A DNA stretch of 64,000 bases from Saccharibacter sp. EH611 (GTDB lineage: Bacteria; Pseudomonadota; Alphaproteobacteria; Acetobacterales; Acetobacteraceae): the NCBI RefSeq assembly GCF_009834765.1, contig NZ_WVHP01000001.1, positions 124,001-188,000 of the forward strand, written 5' to 3'. Shown in pieces: positions 1 to 10,197 of the stretch (the first letter of the stretch is position 1; each line of letters begins with the position of its first letter). A program made the translations under genes and the position numbers. Under the pieces are notes generated by a model. The model had not been told where the DNA came from. It saw only the letters and a program-made list of their open reading frames with translations, and ran no database searches.

Positions 1-87
1 TAGCTTTTGAGGGCTAACCCGGATATTGCGCGCAACGGCCTGTGCTTCAGTGTCAGCAAGGGTACGGATATGCTTCGGCTTACTCAT
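1..87 (-). CDS. rplV: 50S ribosomal protein L22, partial (C-terminus outside window)
   Basis: The reverse strand from 87 down to 1 reads an open frame of 29 residues beginning MSKPKHIRTLADTEAQAV, which is the N-terminus of ribosomal protein L22. L22 binds 23S rRNA and lines the peptide exit tunnel. The gene follows rpsS by 2 bp on the same strand, as in the usual S10 operon order. The window start removes the rest of the gene, so length and completeness cannot be judged. Confidence 0.9.
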   Translation of the reverse strand, partial: MSKPKHIRTLADTEAQAVARNIRVSPQKL

Positions 88-89
88 GA

Positions 90-368
90 TCAGCCTCGCT
101 TCGACTTCTTGTCAGAACCATGGCCTGTATAGGTACGCGTTGGTGAGAATTCACCGAACTTGTGCCCTACCATATGTTCTGACACCTGCACTGGCAGGAA
201 TTTATGACCATTATAAACCCCGAACGTCAGTCCGACGAATTGTGGCAGGATTGTAGAACGACGTGACCAAATCTTGATCACTTCGTTACGGCCCGATGCA
301 CGAGCCTTCTCAGCCTTACCAAACAAATACCCGTCGACGAACGGGCCTTTCCAGACGGAACGTGCCAT
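90..368 (-). CDS. rpsS: 30S ribosomal protein S19
   Basis: This 92-residue protein is a full-length S19, which with S13 forms a complex in the small-subunit head near the A site. It starts [15 protein letters not shown] and carries the conserved [20 protein letters not shown] segment in its second half and the basic C-terminus typical of the family. It sits between rplB and rplV in the canonical S10 order, with short spacers (16 bp and 2 bp), so it is cotranscribed. Nothing is unusual in it. Confidence 0.97.
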   Translation of the reverse strand: MARSVWKGPFVDGYLFGKAEKARASGRNEVIKIWSRRSTILPQFVGLTFGVYNGHKFLPVQVSEHMVGHKFGEFSPTRTYTGHGSDKKSKRG

Positions 369-384
369 CTCTACTTGCCCTCTC

Positions 385-1215
385 TTACTTGCCGGACTTA
401 CGACGACGGATAATCAGACTGTCCGTCTTCTTATTCACCCGGGTTTTATAACCCTTGGTTGGAACACCCCAAGGAGTCACAGGATGACGACCACCGGAGC
501 TACGCCCTTCACCACCACCATGTGGATGGTCAACTGGGTTCATCACAACACCACGGTTATGTGGGCGACGACCAAGCCAACGACGACGTCCAGCCTTACC
601 CATGCTCTGGTTCATGTTATCTGGGTTAGACACAGCACCAACTGTCGCCATGCATTCACCACGGATCAACCGAAGCTCACCAGATTGCAACTTCACCTGA
701 GCGTAACCGGCATCTTTACCGACCAACTGAGCATAATTCCCTGCAGAGCGAGCTAGCTTACCACCAGCACCCTGTTTCAGTTCAATATTATGCACGATTG
801 TTCCAACAGGCATCGCACCAAGTGGCATTGCATTACCTGGACGAACATCAACCTGCTGCCCAGCAATAACGCGATCACCAATCTTTACGCGCTGCGGAGC
901 CAGAATATAAGCGAGCTCGCCATCTTCGTAACGAATAAGAGCGATAAACGCTGTGCGATTTGGATCATATTCCAGACGCTCAACCGTACCCGCCACATCA
1001 AACTTACGACGTTTGAAGTCGACATAACGATAAGACTGCTTGTGTCCACCACCACGGAAACGAACTGTCGTACGACCGTAATTATTACGACCACCAGACT
1101 TATTCTTCCCCTGGGTCAGCTGCTTGACCGGCTTGCCTTTCCAAAGCTCGCTGCGATCAATCAGCACAGTGCCACGGGTACTCGGCGTCGTGGGATTAAA
1201 GTGCTTTAATGCCAT
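385..1215 (-). CDS. rplB: 50S ribosomal protein L2
   Basis: This 276-residue protein is a primary 23S rRNA-binding protein needed for subunit association and the peptidyl-transferase centre. The sequence starts [15 protein letters not shown], has the OB-like and SH3-like halves, and carries the C-terminal signature [18 protein letters not shown], which includes the conserved histidine close to the catalytic centre. Length is normal for bacterial L2. It lies between rplW and rpsS on the same strand with an 18-bp spacer before it. Confidence 0.97.
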   Translation of the reverse strand: MALKHFNPTTPSTRGTVLIDRSELWKGKPVKQLTQGKNKSGGRNNYGRTTVRFRGGGHKQSYRYVDFKRRKFDVAGTVERLEYDPNRTAFIALIRYEDGELAYILAPQRVKIGDRVIAGQQVDVRPGNAMPLGAMPVGTIVHNIELKQGAGGKLARSAGNYAQLVGKDAGYAQVKLQSGELRLIRGECMATVGAVSNPDNMNQSMGKAGRRRWLGRRPHNRGVVMNPVDHPHGGGEGRSSGGRHPVTPWGVPTKGYKTRVNKKTDSLIIRRRKSGK

Positions 1216-1233
1216 GGTTTCTTACCCCGCGCG

Positions 1234-1575
1234 TCAACCGAGCTTCGCTGTAAGGTCAATAGACTGACCTTCAGCAAGCTGGACATACGCCTTCTTGATA
1301 TCAGAACGGCGACCTGGACGACCTCTGACGCGCTTTGTCTTCCCCTTCTGAACCAATGTGCTTACACCGGTTACTTTTACATTGAAGAGCTTTTCAACAG
1401 CGACTTTGATCTGCGGTTTTGTTGCATCCAATGCCACCTTAAAAACAACCTGATCACGCTCAGAGAGCATGGTTGCTTTTTCAGTGATCAACGGAGCACG
1501 CAGAACATCGTACAGAGCTACCTCAGACAGGCTGGCCGCGACCTTACGTGCATTTAGAACGGTTTTGGTTGTCAT
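1234..1575 (-). CDS. rplW: 50S ribosomal protein L23
   Basis: This 113-residue L23 sits at the exit-tunnel rim and is the docking site for trigger factor and SRP. The conserved core begins at about residue 25 ([14 protein letters not shown]) and ends with the [13 protein letters not shown] segment. The first 20 or so residues are an N-terminal extension compared with the usual ~100-residue protein. The start codon overlaps the rplD stop by 4 bp (ATGA), which supports this start and translational coupling. Confidence 0.95.
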   Translation of the reverse strand: MTTKTVLNARKVAASLSEVALYDVLRAPLITEKATMLSERDQVVFKVALDATKPQIKVAVEKLFNVKVTGVSTLVQKGKTKRVRGRPGRRSDIKKAYVQLAEGQSIDLTAKLG

Positions 1576-2186
1576 GCCAGACGCTCCTTGAGACCCTCAA
1601 GAGCGGCGCGGGTAATCACCAACACCTCATGATTGAGGATATCATAAACATTTGCCCCAATCGTGGGCAGAAGATCGATCTTCGGCAAGTTCGCAATAGC
1701 ACGCGCAAAAGGCTGATCAGAAACTTGATCAACAATCAACGCAGAAGAGCAACCAAGTGCTTTTAAACGCACAGACGCGTCACGCGTCTTATCCACACCT
1801 GAAAGGCTCTCTAGAACAATCAGCTTACCTTCCGTCGCTTTCTGGGCCAAAGCTGAAGCTAGGCCAAGACGACGTACTTTTTTAGGCAAGCTGAAGCCAT
1901 GATCACGGACGACAGGCCCATGGACAATGCCACCAGTACGGAACTGAGGTGCACGCAAAGAACCCTGACGCGCAGACCCTGTGCCTTTCTGGCGATAAGG
2001 CTTTTTAGTTGTCCCAGAAATAACACCACGACCACGCGTTGCATGTGTTCCAGCGCGGCGTTTTGCCAGCTGCCAGTTCACAACACGAGCCATAATGTCA
2101 GTGCGCGGGACAATCCCGAAAATCTCTTCCGGCAGCGCGATCTTTCCCGCACTCCCGTTATCGAGGGTTTTGATATCGTATTCCAT
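1572..2186 (-). CDS. rplD: 50S ribosomal protein L4
   Basis: This 204-residue L4 binds 23S rRNA and reaches into the exit tunnel. The family core is visible from about residue 40: the [15 protein letters not shown] loop, then the [15 protein letters not shown] segment, and a C-terminal Rossmann-like half. I place the start at the ATG of [11 protein letters not shown], with GAGGG a few bases upstream. A GTG three codons earlier, overlapping the rplC stop, is an alternative. In other organisms L4 also represses its own operon; no such site was identified here. Confidence 0.95.
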   Translation of the reverse strand: MEYDIKTLDNGSAGKIALPEEIFGIVPRTDIMARVVNWQLAKRRAGTHATRGRGVISGTTKKPYRQKGTGSARQGSLRAPQFRTGGIVHGPVVRDHGFSLPKKVRRLGLASALAQKATEGKLIVLESLSGVDKTRDASVRLKALGCSSALIVDQVSDQPFARAIANLPKIDLLPTIGANVYDILNHEVLVITRAALEGLKERLA

Positions 2187-2191
2187 ATCCC

Positions 2192-2875
2192 TCACCCGGC
2201 GGCCTCAACGGTCGCTGCCGGATACGGCGCGTCCGCATTGCGGGCCTTCTTGATTGCATCGCGAACCAGGACGAAGCTGTTCTTAGCACCTGGAATGGCG
2301 CCACGCACCATGATCAGGTTACGCTCTTCATCAACAGCCGCAATTTCAAGGTTCTGTGTTGTCACGCGCTCGTCACCCAAGTGACCAGCCATTTTTTTGC
2401 CCTTGAACACCTTACCAGGATCCTGACGCTGACCCGTCGATCCTCCTGAACGGTGACTAATGGACACGCCGTGCGTCGCTTCCAAACCAGCAAAGTTGTG
2501 GCGTTTCATCACACCAGCAAAACCTTTACCCTTGCTGCGACCAGTCACATCTACCTTCTGCCCCACAATAAAGTGGTTCACAGAAAGCTTTGTGCCAGGC
2601 TCCAGCACAGCATCTTCTGCTACGCGGAACTCAACAAGCTTTTGCTTTGGTTCGACTTTTGCACGAGCAAAGTGCCCGCGGTTCGCTTTCGTAACGTGCT
2701 TTGCTTTCGCGCTCCCCAAGCCAAGCTGGACAGCTGTATAGCCGTCACGCTCCTTGGTGCGCGCGTCCACAACCTCAACATTATCGAGGTGCAGCACCGT
2801 CACCGGCACATGAGTGCCGTCTTCCTTAAAGAGCCGGGACATACCCAGCTTTCTTGCAATCAATCCGGTACGCAT
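2192..2875 (-). CDS. rplC: 50S ribosomal protein L3
   Basis: This 227-residue L3 is an early 50S assembly protein that approaches the peptidyl-transferase centre. The start at [16 protein letters not shown] matches the family N-terminus and is preceded by an AAGG sequence. The open frame runs 11 codons further upstream, but that extension would overlap rpsJ and has no L3 character. The central loop [22 protein letters not shown] carries the conserved glutamine that is methylated in enterobacteria. The C-terminus is followed immediately by rplD. Confidence 0.95.
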   Translation of the reverse strand: MRTGLIARKLGMSRLFKEDGTHVPVTVLHLDNVEVVDARTKERDGYTAVQLGLGSAKAKHVTKANRGHFARAKVEPKQKLVEFRVAEDAVLEPGTKLSVNHFIVGQKVDVTGRSKGKGFAGVMKRHNFAGLEATHGVSISHRSGGSTGQRQDPGKVFKGKKMAGHLGDERVTTQNLEIAAVDEERNLIMVRGAIPGAKNSFVLVRDAIKKARNADAPYPAATVEAAG

Positions 2876-2885
2876 CGTCTGGACC

Positions 2886-3194
2886 TTACAGTTTAATCTC
2901 GACATCAACGCCAGCGGCGAGGTCGAGCTTCATGAGGGCGTCCACGGTCTGCGGGGTCGGCTCAACAATGTCGAGCAGGCGGCGATGAGTTCTCATTTCG
3001 AACTGCTCGCGGCTTTTCTTATCCACATGCGGTGAACGGTTCACAGTAAACCGTGCGATGTGCGTCGGTAGCGGGATAGGACCCCGAACCCGAGCACCCG
3101 TACGCTTCGCCGTATTGACGATCTCTTTTGTGCTATTATCAAGCACACGATGATCGTACGCCTTTAGGCGAATGCGGATGTTTTGGTCGTCCAT
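2886..3194 (-). CDS. rpsJ: 30S ribosomal protein S10
   Basis: This 102-residue S10 is a small-subunit head protein that also acts as NusE in antitermination. It has the expected [18 protein letters not shown] and [19 protein letters not shown] segments and normal length. It is the first gene of the S10 block and lies 118 bp after tuf, with a strong hairpin in between, so it may have its own promoter as well as read-through from tuf. Confidence 0.97.
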   Translation of the reverse strand: MDDQNIRIRLKAYDHRVLDNSTKEIVNTAKRTGARVRGPIPLPTHIARFTVNRSPHVDKKSREQFEMRTHRRLLDIVEPTPQTVDALMKLDLAAGVDVEIKL

Positions 3195-3258
3195 GATCTT
3201 AATTCATCCAACTTAATAATCCGAGTGCAGTCCTACTGCTATTCCACTCGAAATGGAA

Positions 3259-3287
3259 CCCCGGCCGAAAATAAATTTCGACCGGGG
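3259..3287 (-). terminator. Hairpin between tuf and rpsJ
   Basis: Positions 3259-3270 and 3276-3287 form a 12-bp stem with one C-A mismatch and a 5-nt loop, directly downstream of tuf on the reverse strand. There is no long U tract after it, so it may be a partial terminator, an attenuator or an RNA-processing signal between the str and S10 gene blocks. Confidence 0.55.
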
Positions 3288-3312
3288 CTCCCATTCAAAG
3301 CGTCAGAGGAGT

Positions 3313-4503
3313 TTAGGCAGAAATCCCTGCCACAACACCTGCACCCACTGTACGGCCACCTTCGCGGATAGCGAAGCGAAGACCTTCATCCATAGCAATC
3401 GGAGCAATAAGCTCGACGTCCATGGTAACGTTATCGCCAGGCATAACCATCTCTGTGCCCTCTGGAAGGGTCACAACACCGGTCACGTCTGTCGTACGGA
3501 AGTAGAACTGCGGACGATAGTTCGTGAAGAACGGTGTATGACGACCGCCTTCTTCCTTCGTCAGCACATAAGCTTCCGCTTTAAACTTGCTGTGTGGCGT
3601 AATGCTGCCTGGCTTTGCCAGAACCTGACCACGCTGAACATCTTCGCGCTTGATACCACGAAGAAGCGCACCGATGTTATCACCAGCTTCACCGCGATCA
3701 AGCAGCTTACGGAACATCTCAACGCCTGTGACTGTCGTCTTCATTGTGTCGACCAGACCAACAATCTCGACTTCGTCACCAACGTTTACAGCACCGCGCT
3801 CAACACGACCTGTCACAACCGTACCACGACCGGAGATGGAGAACACATCTTCGATTGGCATCAGGAATGGACGGTCAATTGGACGCTCTGGCTGAGGAAT
3901 GTAATCATCAACAGCATCCATCAGCTTCAGGATAGCTTCCTGACCCTGCTCCTTGTTGCTGTCTTCAAGAGCAGCCAACGCAGAACCCTTGATGATGGGG
4001 ATATCATCGCCAGGGAAGTCATAGGAAGACAGAAGCTCACGCACTTCCATTTCCACCAGTTCCAGAAGCTCAGGATCGTCAACCTGATCAACCTTGTTCA
4101 GGAAAACCACCAGAGCTGGCACACCAACCTGACGTGCAAGCAGGATGTGCTCACGCGTCTGTGGCATTGGGCCATCAGCAGCAGAAACCACCAGGATGGC
4201 ACCATCCATCTGTGCCGCACCAGTGATCATGTTCTTCACATAGTCGGCATGCCCTGGGCAGTCCACGTGAGCATAGTGACGCTTTTCCGTCTCATACTCA
4301 ACGTGAGCCGTTGAAATGGTAATCCCACGAGCGCGCTCTTCAGGTGCTTTATCGATCATGTCGTAAGCACTGAAGGTTGCGCCACCGGTCTCTGCCAGTG
4401 TCTTTGTAATTGCAGCTGTCAGCGTCGTTTTACCATGGTCAACGTGACCGACGGTGCCGATATTGCAATGCGGCTTATTACGCTCAAACTTAGCCTTTGC
4501 CAT
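3313..4503 (-). CDS. tuf: Elongation factor Tu
   Basis: EF-Tu is the GTPase that brings aminoacyl-tRNA to the ribosome. The 396-residue protein starts [17 protein letters not shown]. The G1 loop (GHVDHGKTT), G2/G3 ([14 protein letters not shown]) and G4 (NKVD) are all visible, followed by beta-barrel domains 2 and 3. The frame extends 7 codons upstream of the chosen ATG, but these do not belong to the family. The gene follows rpsG directly, without the fusA gene that normally sits between them. Many proteobacteria carry a second tuf copy; none is visible here. Confidence 0.97.
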   Translation of the reverse strand: MAKAKFERNKPHCNIGTVGHVDHGKTTLTAAITKTLAETGGATFSAYDMIDKAPEERARGITISTAHVEYETEKRHYAHVDCPGHADYVKNMITGAAQMDGAILVVSAADGPMPQTREHILLARQVGVPALVVFLNKVDQVDDPELLELVEMEVRELLSSYDFPGDDIPIIKGSALAALEDSNKEQGQEAILKLMDAVDDYIPQPERPIDRPFLMPIEDVFSISGRGTVVTGRVERGAVNVGDEVEIVGLVDTMKTTVTGVEMFRKLLDRGEAGDNIGALLRGIKREDVQRGQVLAKPGSITPHSKFKAEAYVLTKEEGGRHTPFFTNYRPQFYFRTTDVTGVVTLPEGTEMVMPGDNVTMDVELIAPIAMDEGLRFAIREGGRTVGAGVVAGISA

Positions 4504-4561
4504 CGTCTCTCTCCAAAACCTCAACCCTACCTTGAGTTAAAGGTATGACTGAAACTCCACG

Positions 4562-4598
4562 CCGGCGCTACCCTCTCCTAGAAGATTCGTAGCGCCGG
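4562..4598 (-). terminator. Inverted repeat in the rpsG-tuf spacer
   Basis: Positions 4562-4571 and 4589-4598 are perfect 10-nt complements with a GC-rich stem and a 17-nt loop. It lies in the 114-bp spacer where fusA is usually found. There is no U tract, so it is more likely an attenuator or mRNA-processing hairpin than a full terminator. Confidence 0.45.
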
Positions 4599-4617
4599 AA
4601 GCCCTCTTTGCTGGAAC

Positions 4618-5094
4618 TTACCAGCGATAATGGCTGAATGCCTTATTGGCTTCAGCCATACGGTGCGTGTCTTCCCGCTTCTTAACAGCGGAACCACGAT
4701 TGTTAATCGCGTCCATCAACTCGTTAGACAGACGGTCCTGCATGGTGTTTTCACCACGCTTACGCGAAGCATCAATCAGCCAGCGAATAGCTAAAGCTTG
4801 ACGACGCTCTGCACGAACCTCAACCGGCACCTGATAGGTCGCACCACCAACGCGGCGGGAACGAACCTCAACAGCCGGCTTTACATTATCCAAAGCTGAG
4901 TGGAACATAGCAACTGGATCCGCTGAAGAACCACCACGCTGACGCAGCACCTCAAGTGCTCCATATACAATACGTTCAGCTGTGGATTTTTTGCCATCAT
5001 ACATTAACGCATTCATGAAACGCGTAATGACGGCATCTCCAAACTTCGGATCAGGAAGGATCTCACGCTTAACAGCGCGATGTCGGCGACTCAT
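4618..5094 (-). CDS. rpsG: 30S ribosomal protein S7
   Basis: This 158-residue S7 nucleates assembly of the small-subunit head and contacts tRNA in the E site. It starts [20 protein letters not shown] and contains the family segment [12 protein letters not shown]. Length is normal. It follows rpsL by 12 bp and is the second gene of the str block. E. coli S7 represses its own operon; I did not find a recognisable copy of that site here. Confidence 0.97.
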   Translation of the reverse strand: MSRRHRAVKREILPDPKFGDAVITRFMNALMYDGKKSTAERIVYGALEVLRQRGGSSADPVAMFHSALDNVKPAVEVRSRRVGGATYQVPVEVRAERRQALAIRWLIDASRKRGENTMQDRLSNELMDAINNRGSAVKKREDTHRMAEANKAFSHYRW

Positions 5095-5106
5095 TCCAAA
5101 TACCCC

Positions 5107-5478
5107 TTATTTCGGCCGCTTAGCGCCATACAGCGAACGGCGCTGACGACGTTTCGCGATACCTTGCGTATCAAGCACACCACGAAGAATGTGATAACGC
5201 ACACCGGGAAGATCCTTCACGCGACCACCACGGATAAGCACAACACTATGCTCCTGGAGGTTGTGTCCCTCACCCGGAATGTAGCTCACCACCTCATACC
5301 CGTTGGTCAGACGCACTTTGGCAACCTTACGAAGGGCGGAGTTCGGTTTCTTTGGTGTGACGGTATATACACGCGTGCAAACACCACGCTTCTGCGGACA
5401 TCCCTGCAGAGCAGGAACCTTGTTCCGCTTCGCGGCCGGCTCGCGGCCCTTTGCGATCAACTGGTTGATGGTCGGCAT
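5107..5478 (-). CDS. rpsL: 30S ribosomal protein S12
   Basis: This 123-residue S12 is the decoding-centre protein in which streptomycin-resistance substitutions arise. The start is at [15 protein letters not shown], the universal N-terminus; the open frame goes 33 codons further upstream but that part is unlike any S12. The segments [19 protein letters not shown] and [16 protein letters not shown] are intact, and the lysines at the two classic resistance positions are wild type (PKKPNS and [10 protein letters not shown]). Confidence 0.96.
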   Translation of the reverse strand: MPTINQLIAKGREPAAKRNKVPALQGCPQKRGVCTRVYTVTPKKPNSALRKVAKVRLTNGYEVVSYIPGEGHNLQEHSVVLIRGGRVKDLPGVRYHILRGVLDTQGIAKRRQRRSLYGAKRPK

Positions 5479-5799
5479 GCGCCCTTCCCAATCCTTGTCC
5501 AATATGCCGACAGAGGCCACCCCCCCGTCGCGACATTCGTTCAAACCGACACGCGGCTGAACCGCCTGTCCTTGCACAAATTAACGAAAGAAAGCAGCTC
5601 TTCCACTTCCCTCCGAAACTCTCAGCTTCTGGGCTTAACCTCTTTTCCTATGAAACGGAAGTAGCACCAGATGCAATTTTTTATCTTGGGACGATTCCTG
5701 CGCTATGAAAAGCGGGAACTGTCTAGGGCGCGAAGTCTATGGCGACTCACCCCAAGAGTCAAGTCTCTCCCTTAAAAGAGAGAGACTCAACACCCAAAA
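5479..5799. other. rpoC-rpsL intergenic region (321 bp)
   Basis: No gene is visible between the rpoC stop and the rpsL start. It probably contains a promoter and leader for the str block, because rpsL starts after a gap much longer than others in the cluster. The only structure I can support is a hairpin near the rpoC end, listed separately. I could not assign -35/-10 boxes with confidence. Confidence 0.5.
5762..5787 (-). terminator. Hairpin downstream of rpoC
   Basis: Positions 5762-5769 (AGTCTCTC) and 5780-5787 (GAGAGACT) are perfect complements with a 10-nt loop, starting 12 bp after the rpoC stop on the reverse strand. No U tract follows, so termination is uncertain. Its position fits a boundary between the rpoBC and str transcripts. 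Confidence 0.4.
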
Positions 5800-8700
5800 T
5801 CACTCTGCGGCATCCTCAACTTCAGCAGCATTTCTACGCAGCTGAGCTGGGCTTTGCCCCACAGCAAGACTCCGGAGACGACGCATCGTTCCACCCGTCC
5901 CAGCAGGGATCAGACGGCCAACAATGACGTTCTCCTTCAGTCCGCCGAGCTTATCAATCTTCCCAGAGGTTGCAGCATCCGTCAGGACACGTGTCGTCTC
6001 TTGGAAGGAAGCAGCTGAAATAAAGGACTGCGTTTGCAGTGATGCCTTTGTGATTCCCTGAAGAATCGGCATGCCCTTTGCAGCCTCACGGCCACTGGCA
6101 AGCAACTCTCTATTTTCAGCTTCGAACTCAACTCGATCAACCGTTTCGCCAATCAAGTAAGTCGAATCACCCGGTTCTAGAATCTCAACCTTCTGCAACA
6201 TCTGGCGGACGATCACTTCAATATGCTTGTCGTTAATCTTCACACCCTGCAGACGGTAAACATCCTGAATTTCGTTCACCAGATAGTCTGACAGCGCCTC
6301 CATACCCATGACCTTCAGAATGTCATGAGGCACGCGTGGCCCATCAACCAACGGATCACCCTTTTGGACAAAGTCACCTTCCTGCACGGAAATGTGCTTG
6401 CCCTTAGGGATGAGATAATCCGTTTTCTCACCGGTCTCATCATTCGTCACAATGACAGAACGCTTAGACTTGTAGTCTTTCCCAAACTCAACACGGCCAT
6501 CACCCTCGGCAATGATCGCATGATCTTTTGGACGACGTGCTTCAAATAGTTCAGCAACGCGCGGTAGACCACCAGTAATATCACGTGTCTTAGAGCCTTC
6601 ACGCGGGATACGTGCCAACACGTCACCAGCATGAACCTCTGCCCCATTCTCGATCGAGAGAATACTGTCGGGTGACAAGAAGTAACGTGCTTCATTGCCA
6701 TTAGCCAGACGCACAACGTCACCATTGGCATCCTTAAGCTGCAGACGTGGACGCAAATCAACGCCCTTTGCGGCATGCTTATAGTCCACCACGACGCGAG
6801 AGGTCAGACCTGTCACTTCATCGACACGCTCAACCAATGTGATACTATCGATCAAGTCAAGATACTCAACAGTACCTGCCTGCTCGGTAATAATCGGCAA
6901 GGTGTATGGGTCCCACTCAGCCATTTTGTAGCCGCGCTCGACTTCTTGGCCTTCGGACACCATCAAGCGCGCCCCGTATGGAACACGATAGCGTCCGCGC
7001 TCAACCCCGTTTTCATCCGAAATCAGGATTTCACAGTTACGAGACATCACCACAGGAACGTTTTGTGAGTTTTCCACCACATTACGATTCTTGATGGTAA
7101 CCTTACCTTCACGGTATGCCTCGACCATTGACTGCTCAGCACCACGCGTTGCCGCACCACCAATATGGAAGGTACGCATTGTCAACTGCGTTCCAGGCTC
7201 ACCAATGGACTGCGCAGCAATAACACCGACAGCCTCGCCAATATTGACAGGTGTTCCGCGTGCCAAGTCGCGACCATAGCAGTGCGCACAGATACCCGCT
7301 TGGCTATCGCAGGTTAGAACCGAACGAATATCAATGGCTTCGATTCCAGCGCTTTCCAACACTTCCACATCGGCTTCTGAAAGAAGTGTATTACGCTGCA
7401 ACAGAAGATCACCCGAGGTTGGATGGAAAACATCCCGAGCCAACGTACGGCCCAAAGCGCGCTCTGCAAGTGATGCAACGACCTCACCACTGTCCGTCAC
7501 CGCACGCACGGTCAGGCCACGCTCTGTGCCACAATCCTGCTCGGTAATGATGCAATCTTGAGCCACATCAACCAAACGACGCGTCAGATAACCGGAGTTC
7601 GCTGTCTTCAGCGCCGTATCCGCTAGTCCCTTACGGGCACCATGGCTGGAGGTGAAGTAATCAAGAACCGACAGACCTTCTTTAAAGTTGGCCACAATCG
7701 GCTGCTCAATAATCTCACCCGATGGCTTCACCATCAGACCACGCATACCAGCAAGCTGCTTCATCTGTGCTGGTGACCCACGAGCCCCGGAATGGCTCAT
7801 CATCCAAACAGAGTTCGTTGGCTTACCCAGAACCTGCTTAGAAATTTCTTTCAGCATAGCGGCCTGAACCTCGTCAGTACAACGAGACCATGCATCAACC
7901 ACCTTATTGTAGCGCTCGCCAGCCGTGATCAGACCTTCCTGATATTGCTGCTCGAACTCTTTTACTTCAGCCGACGTGCGATCAACCAGACCTGCTTTTT
8001 CCTTCGGAATGATCATATCATCCTTACCAAAGGAGACGCCTGCTTTAGCCGCGTGACGGAAGCCTAAAGACATTAAGCGATCGCAGAAGATCACAGCTTC
8101 TTTCTGGCCGCAGTGACGATACACCGTATCAATCACGTCCGAGACAAGCTTCTTCGTCAGCTGTTTATTGACCAAGCTGAACGGAATCGCCGGATGACGG
8201 GGGAGAATCTGCGCAATCAATGCGCGCCCGGGCGTTGTCAACAGAAGCTGACGAACAGGCTTTCCGTCTTCACCTTTTGTTTCTAAACGCAGACGAATTT
8301 TATCATGCAGCTTCAGGGCACCAGAGGCCATCGCAGCTTCGATTTCTGCAACAGACACATAAGCCGGTGGACCTGCCTTGACGACCTTACCATCTTCAAT
8401 AACGGCCTCATCAGGCGTCAGACGGTATTCTGGCACTTCAAGGCTGAGATAATACAGCCCAAGAACGATATCCTGTGACGGCACGATGATAGGCTTACCA
8501 TTGGCCGGGCTCAGAATGTTATTCGTGGACATCATCAGCACACGCGCTTCAAGCTGCGCTTCTAGAGACAGCGGCACGTGAACGGCCATCTGGTCACCAT
8601 CAAAGTCAGCATTAAAGGCGGTGCAAACCAGTGGATGGAGCTGAATGGCCTTCCCTTCAACGAGGCTTGGCTCAAACGCTTGAATACCAAGACGGTGCAA

Positions 8701-10116
8701 GGTTGGGGCGCGGTTCAGCATGACCGGATGCTCGCGGATCACCTCTTCAAGGATGTCCCAAACTTCTGGACGCTCCTTCTCCACCATGCGCTTTGCCGCT
8801 TTAATGGTGGTCGCGTGGCCATATTTTTCCAGCTTGGAATAAATAAATGGCTTAAAGAGCTCCAGAGCCATCTTCTTAGGTAGACCACACTGATGCAGCT
8901 TCAGCTCAGGCCCCACCACAATCACGGAACGGCCAGAGTAATCGACGCGCTTACCCAGCAAGTTCTGACGGAAACGACCCTGCTTCCCTTTCAGCATATC
9001 TGAAAGAGATTTCAACGGACGTTTGTTCGCCCCAGTAATCGCACGACCACGACGTCCGTTATCAAACAGAGCATCGACAGATTCCTGAAGCATGCGCTTT
9101 TCGTTACGCACGATAATATCAGGAGCACGTAGCTCCATCAGGCGCTTCAGACGATTATTACGGTTAATAACGCGACGATACAGATCGTTCAGATCAGACG
9201 TTGCAAAACGCCCACCATCCAACGGCACCAACGGACGCAGTTCCGGCGGCACCACTGGCACGATGTCCATGATCATCCATTCTGGGCGTGCACCGCTCTC
9301 AACGAATGACTCGACCATCTTGAGACGCTTAACAAGCTTCTTACGCGCCGCTTCAGAGGTTGCCTTGCGCAGCTTCTTGCGCATCATGGTCTTCTCTGAA
9401 TCGCCTTCCATGACTTCCATGTCATAGTCGAATGGATCTGGATCACCACGCTCAAGGGCTGCCTTACTCAGCTCGCGTTCCTGAGCATTGGGAATACCCC
9501 AATCATAGCTCGACAACGCACGCTTGATCGCTTCAGCACCAATGCCAACGTCAAGACCTGCATCTGGATATTCATCCAGCAATTCTTCGCAACGCACTTC
9601 GTCAAGAAGATACTGATCGCGACGTTTACCATGCTTATACGAATCAATCTGGTCAGATTCGCACACGCCTTTATCGAGAACGAGGAACTTCTCAAAGTAC
9701 AGAACTGGCTCAACGTCCTTAAGTGGCAGATCCAGCATCGTCGCAATGCGGCTAGGGAGTGACTTCAGGAACCAAATATGAGCCACTGGTGCAGCGAGAT
9801 CAATATGGCCCATACGCTCACGACGCACCTTGGCCAAGGTGACTTCAACTCCACACTTCTCGCAGACAATGCCACGGAACTTCATCCGTTTATATTTACC
9901 GCACAGGCACTCATAGTCCTTCGTCGGACCAAAAATCCGTGCGCAGAACAAGCCATCACGCTCTGGCTTGAACGTACGGTAGTTAATCGTCTCTGGCTTT
10001 TTAATCTCACCATAAGACCAAGAACGGATCTGCTCGCTCGAAGCAAGCTGAATCCGAATCTGATCAAAACTGACAGACTGGCCAGATTGACCCAGAATCT
10101 TCATGAGTTCGTTCAT
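5800..10116 (-). CDS. rpoC: DNA-directed RNA polymerase subunit beta'
   Basis: This 1,438-residue beta' subunit forms the clamp and active site of RNA polymerase. Near the N-terminus is the first zinc site (CLCGKY...CEKCGVE). The catalytic [16 protein letters not shown] loop carries the three magnesium-binding aspartates. The second zinc site (CGTERGL, then [13 protein letters not shown]) lies in the C-terminal half. I start at [10 protein letters not shown], the alphaproteobacterial N-terminus; an upstream in-frame extension of 5 residues is unlikely. It follows rpoB by 81 bp. Confidence 0.97.
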   Translation of the reverse strand: MNELMKILGQSGQSVSFDQIRIQLASSEQIRSWSYGEIKKPETINYRTFKPERDGLFCARIFGPTKDYECLCGKYKRMKFRGIVCEKCGVEVTLAKVRRERMGHIDLAAPVAHIWFLKSLPSRIATMLDLPLKDVEPVLYFEKFLVLDKGVCESDQIDSYKHGKRRDQYLLDEVRCEELLDEYPDAGLDVGIGAEAIKRALSSYDWGIPNAQERELSKAALERGDPDPFDYDMEVMEGDSEKTMMRKKLRKATSEAARKKLVKRLKMVESFVESGARPEWMIMDIVPVVPPELRPLVPLDGGRFATSDLNDLYRRVINRNNRLKRLMELRAPDIIVRNEKRMLQESVDALFDNGRRGRAITGANKRPLKSLSDMLKGKQGRFRQNLLGKRVDYSGRSVIVVGPELKLHQCGLPKKMALELFKPFIYSKLEKYGHATTIKAAKRMVEKERPEVWDILEEVIREHPVMLNRAPTLHRLGIQAFEPSLVEGKAIQLHPLVCTAFNADFDGDQMAVHVPLSLEAQLEARVLMMSTNNILSPANGKPIIVPSQDIVLGLYYLSLEVPEYRLTPDEAVIEDGKVVKAGPPAYVSVAEIEAAMASGALKLHDKIRLRLETKGEDGKPVRQLLLTTPGRALIAQILPRHPAIPFSLVNKQLTKKLVSDVIDTVYRHCGQKEAVIFCDRLMSLGFRHAAKAGVSFGKDDMIIPKEKAGLVDRTSAEVKEFEQQYQEGLITAGERYNKVVDAWSRCTDEVQAAMLKEISKQVLGKPTNSVWMMSHSGARGSPAQMKQLAGMRGLMVKPSGEIIEQPIVANFKEGLSVLDYFTSSHGARKGLADTALKTANSGYLTRRLVDVAQDCIITEQDCGTERGLTVRAVTDSGEVVASLAERALGRTLARDVFHPTSGDLLLQRNTLLSEADVEVLESAGIEAIDIRSVLTCDSQAGICAHCYGRDLARGTPVNIGEAVGVIAAQSIGEPGTQLTMRTFHIGGAATRGAEQSMVEAYREGKVTIKNRNVVENSQNVPVVMSRNCEILISDENGVERGRYRVPYGARLMVSEGQEVERGYKMAEWDPYTLPIITEQAGTVEYLDLIDSITLVERVDEVTGLTSRVVVDYKHAAKGVDLRPRLQLKDANGDVVRLANGNEARYFLSPDSILSIENGAEVHAGDVLARIPREGSKTRDITGGLPRVAELFEARRPKDHAIIAEGDGRVEFGKDYKSKRSVIVTNDETGEKTDYLIPKGKHISVQEGDFVQKGDPLVDGPRVPHDILKVMGMEALSDYLVNEIQDVYRLQGVKINDKHIEVIVRQMLQKVEILEPGDSTYLIGETVDRVEFEAENRELLASGREAAKGMPILQGITKASLQTQSFISAASFQETTRVLTDAATSGKIDKLGGLKENVIVGRLIPAGTGGTMRRLRSLAVGQSPAQLRRNAAEVEDAAE

Positions 10117-10197
10117 GCGCCGAAACCCCACTGTGCCGAACGGCGTCCCGCCGGCACGTTAAAAATGAACCGCGAAGAGAAAGAGGAAAGCACCGAC

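Noticed and set aside
3253-4314. A 353-codon plus-strand frame opposite tuf.
   Set aside because: Antisense shadow of a highly biased gene; the peptide is His/Asn/Thr-rich with no family features.
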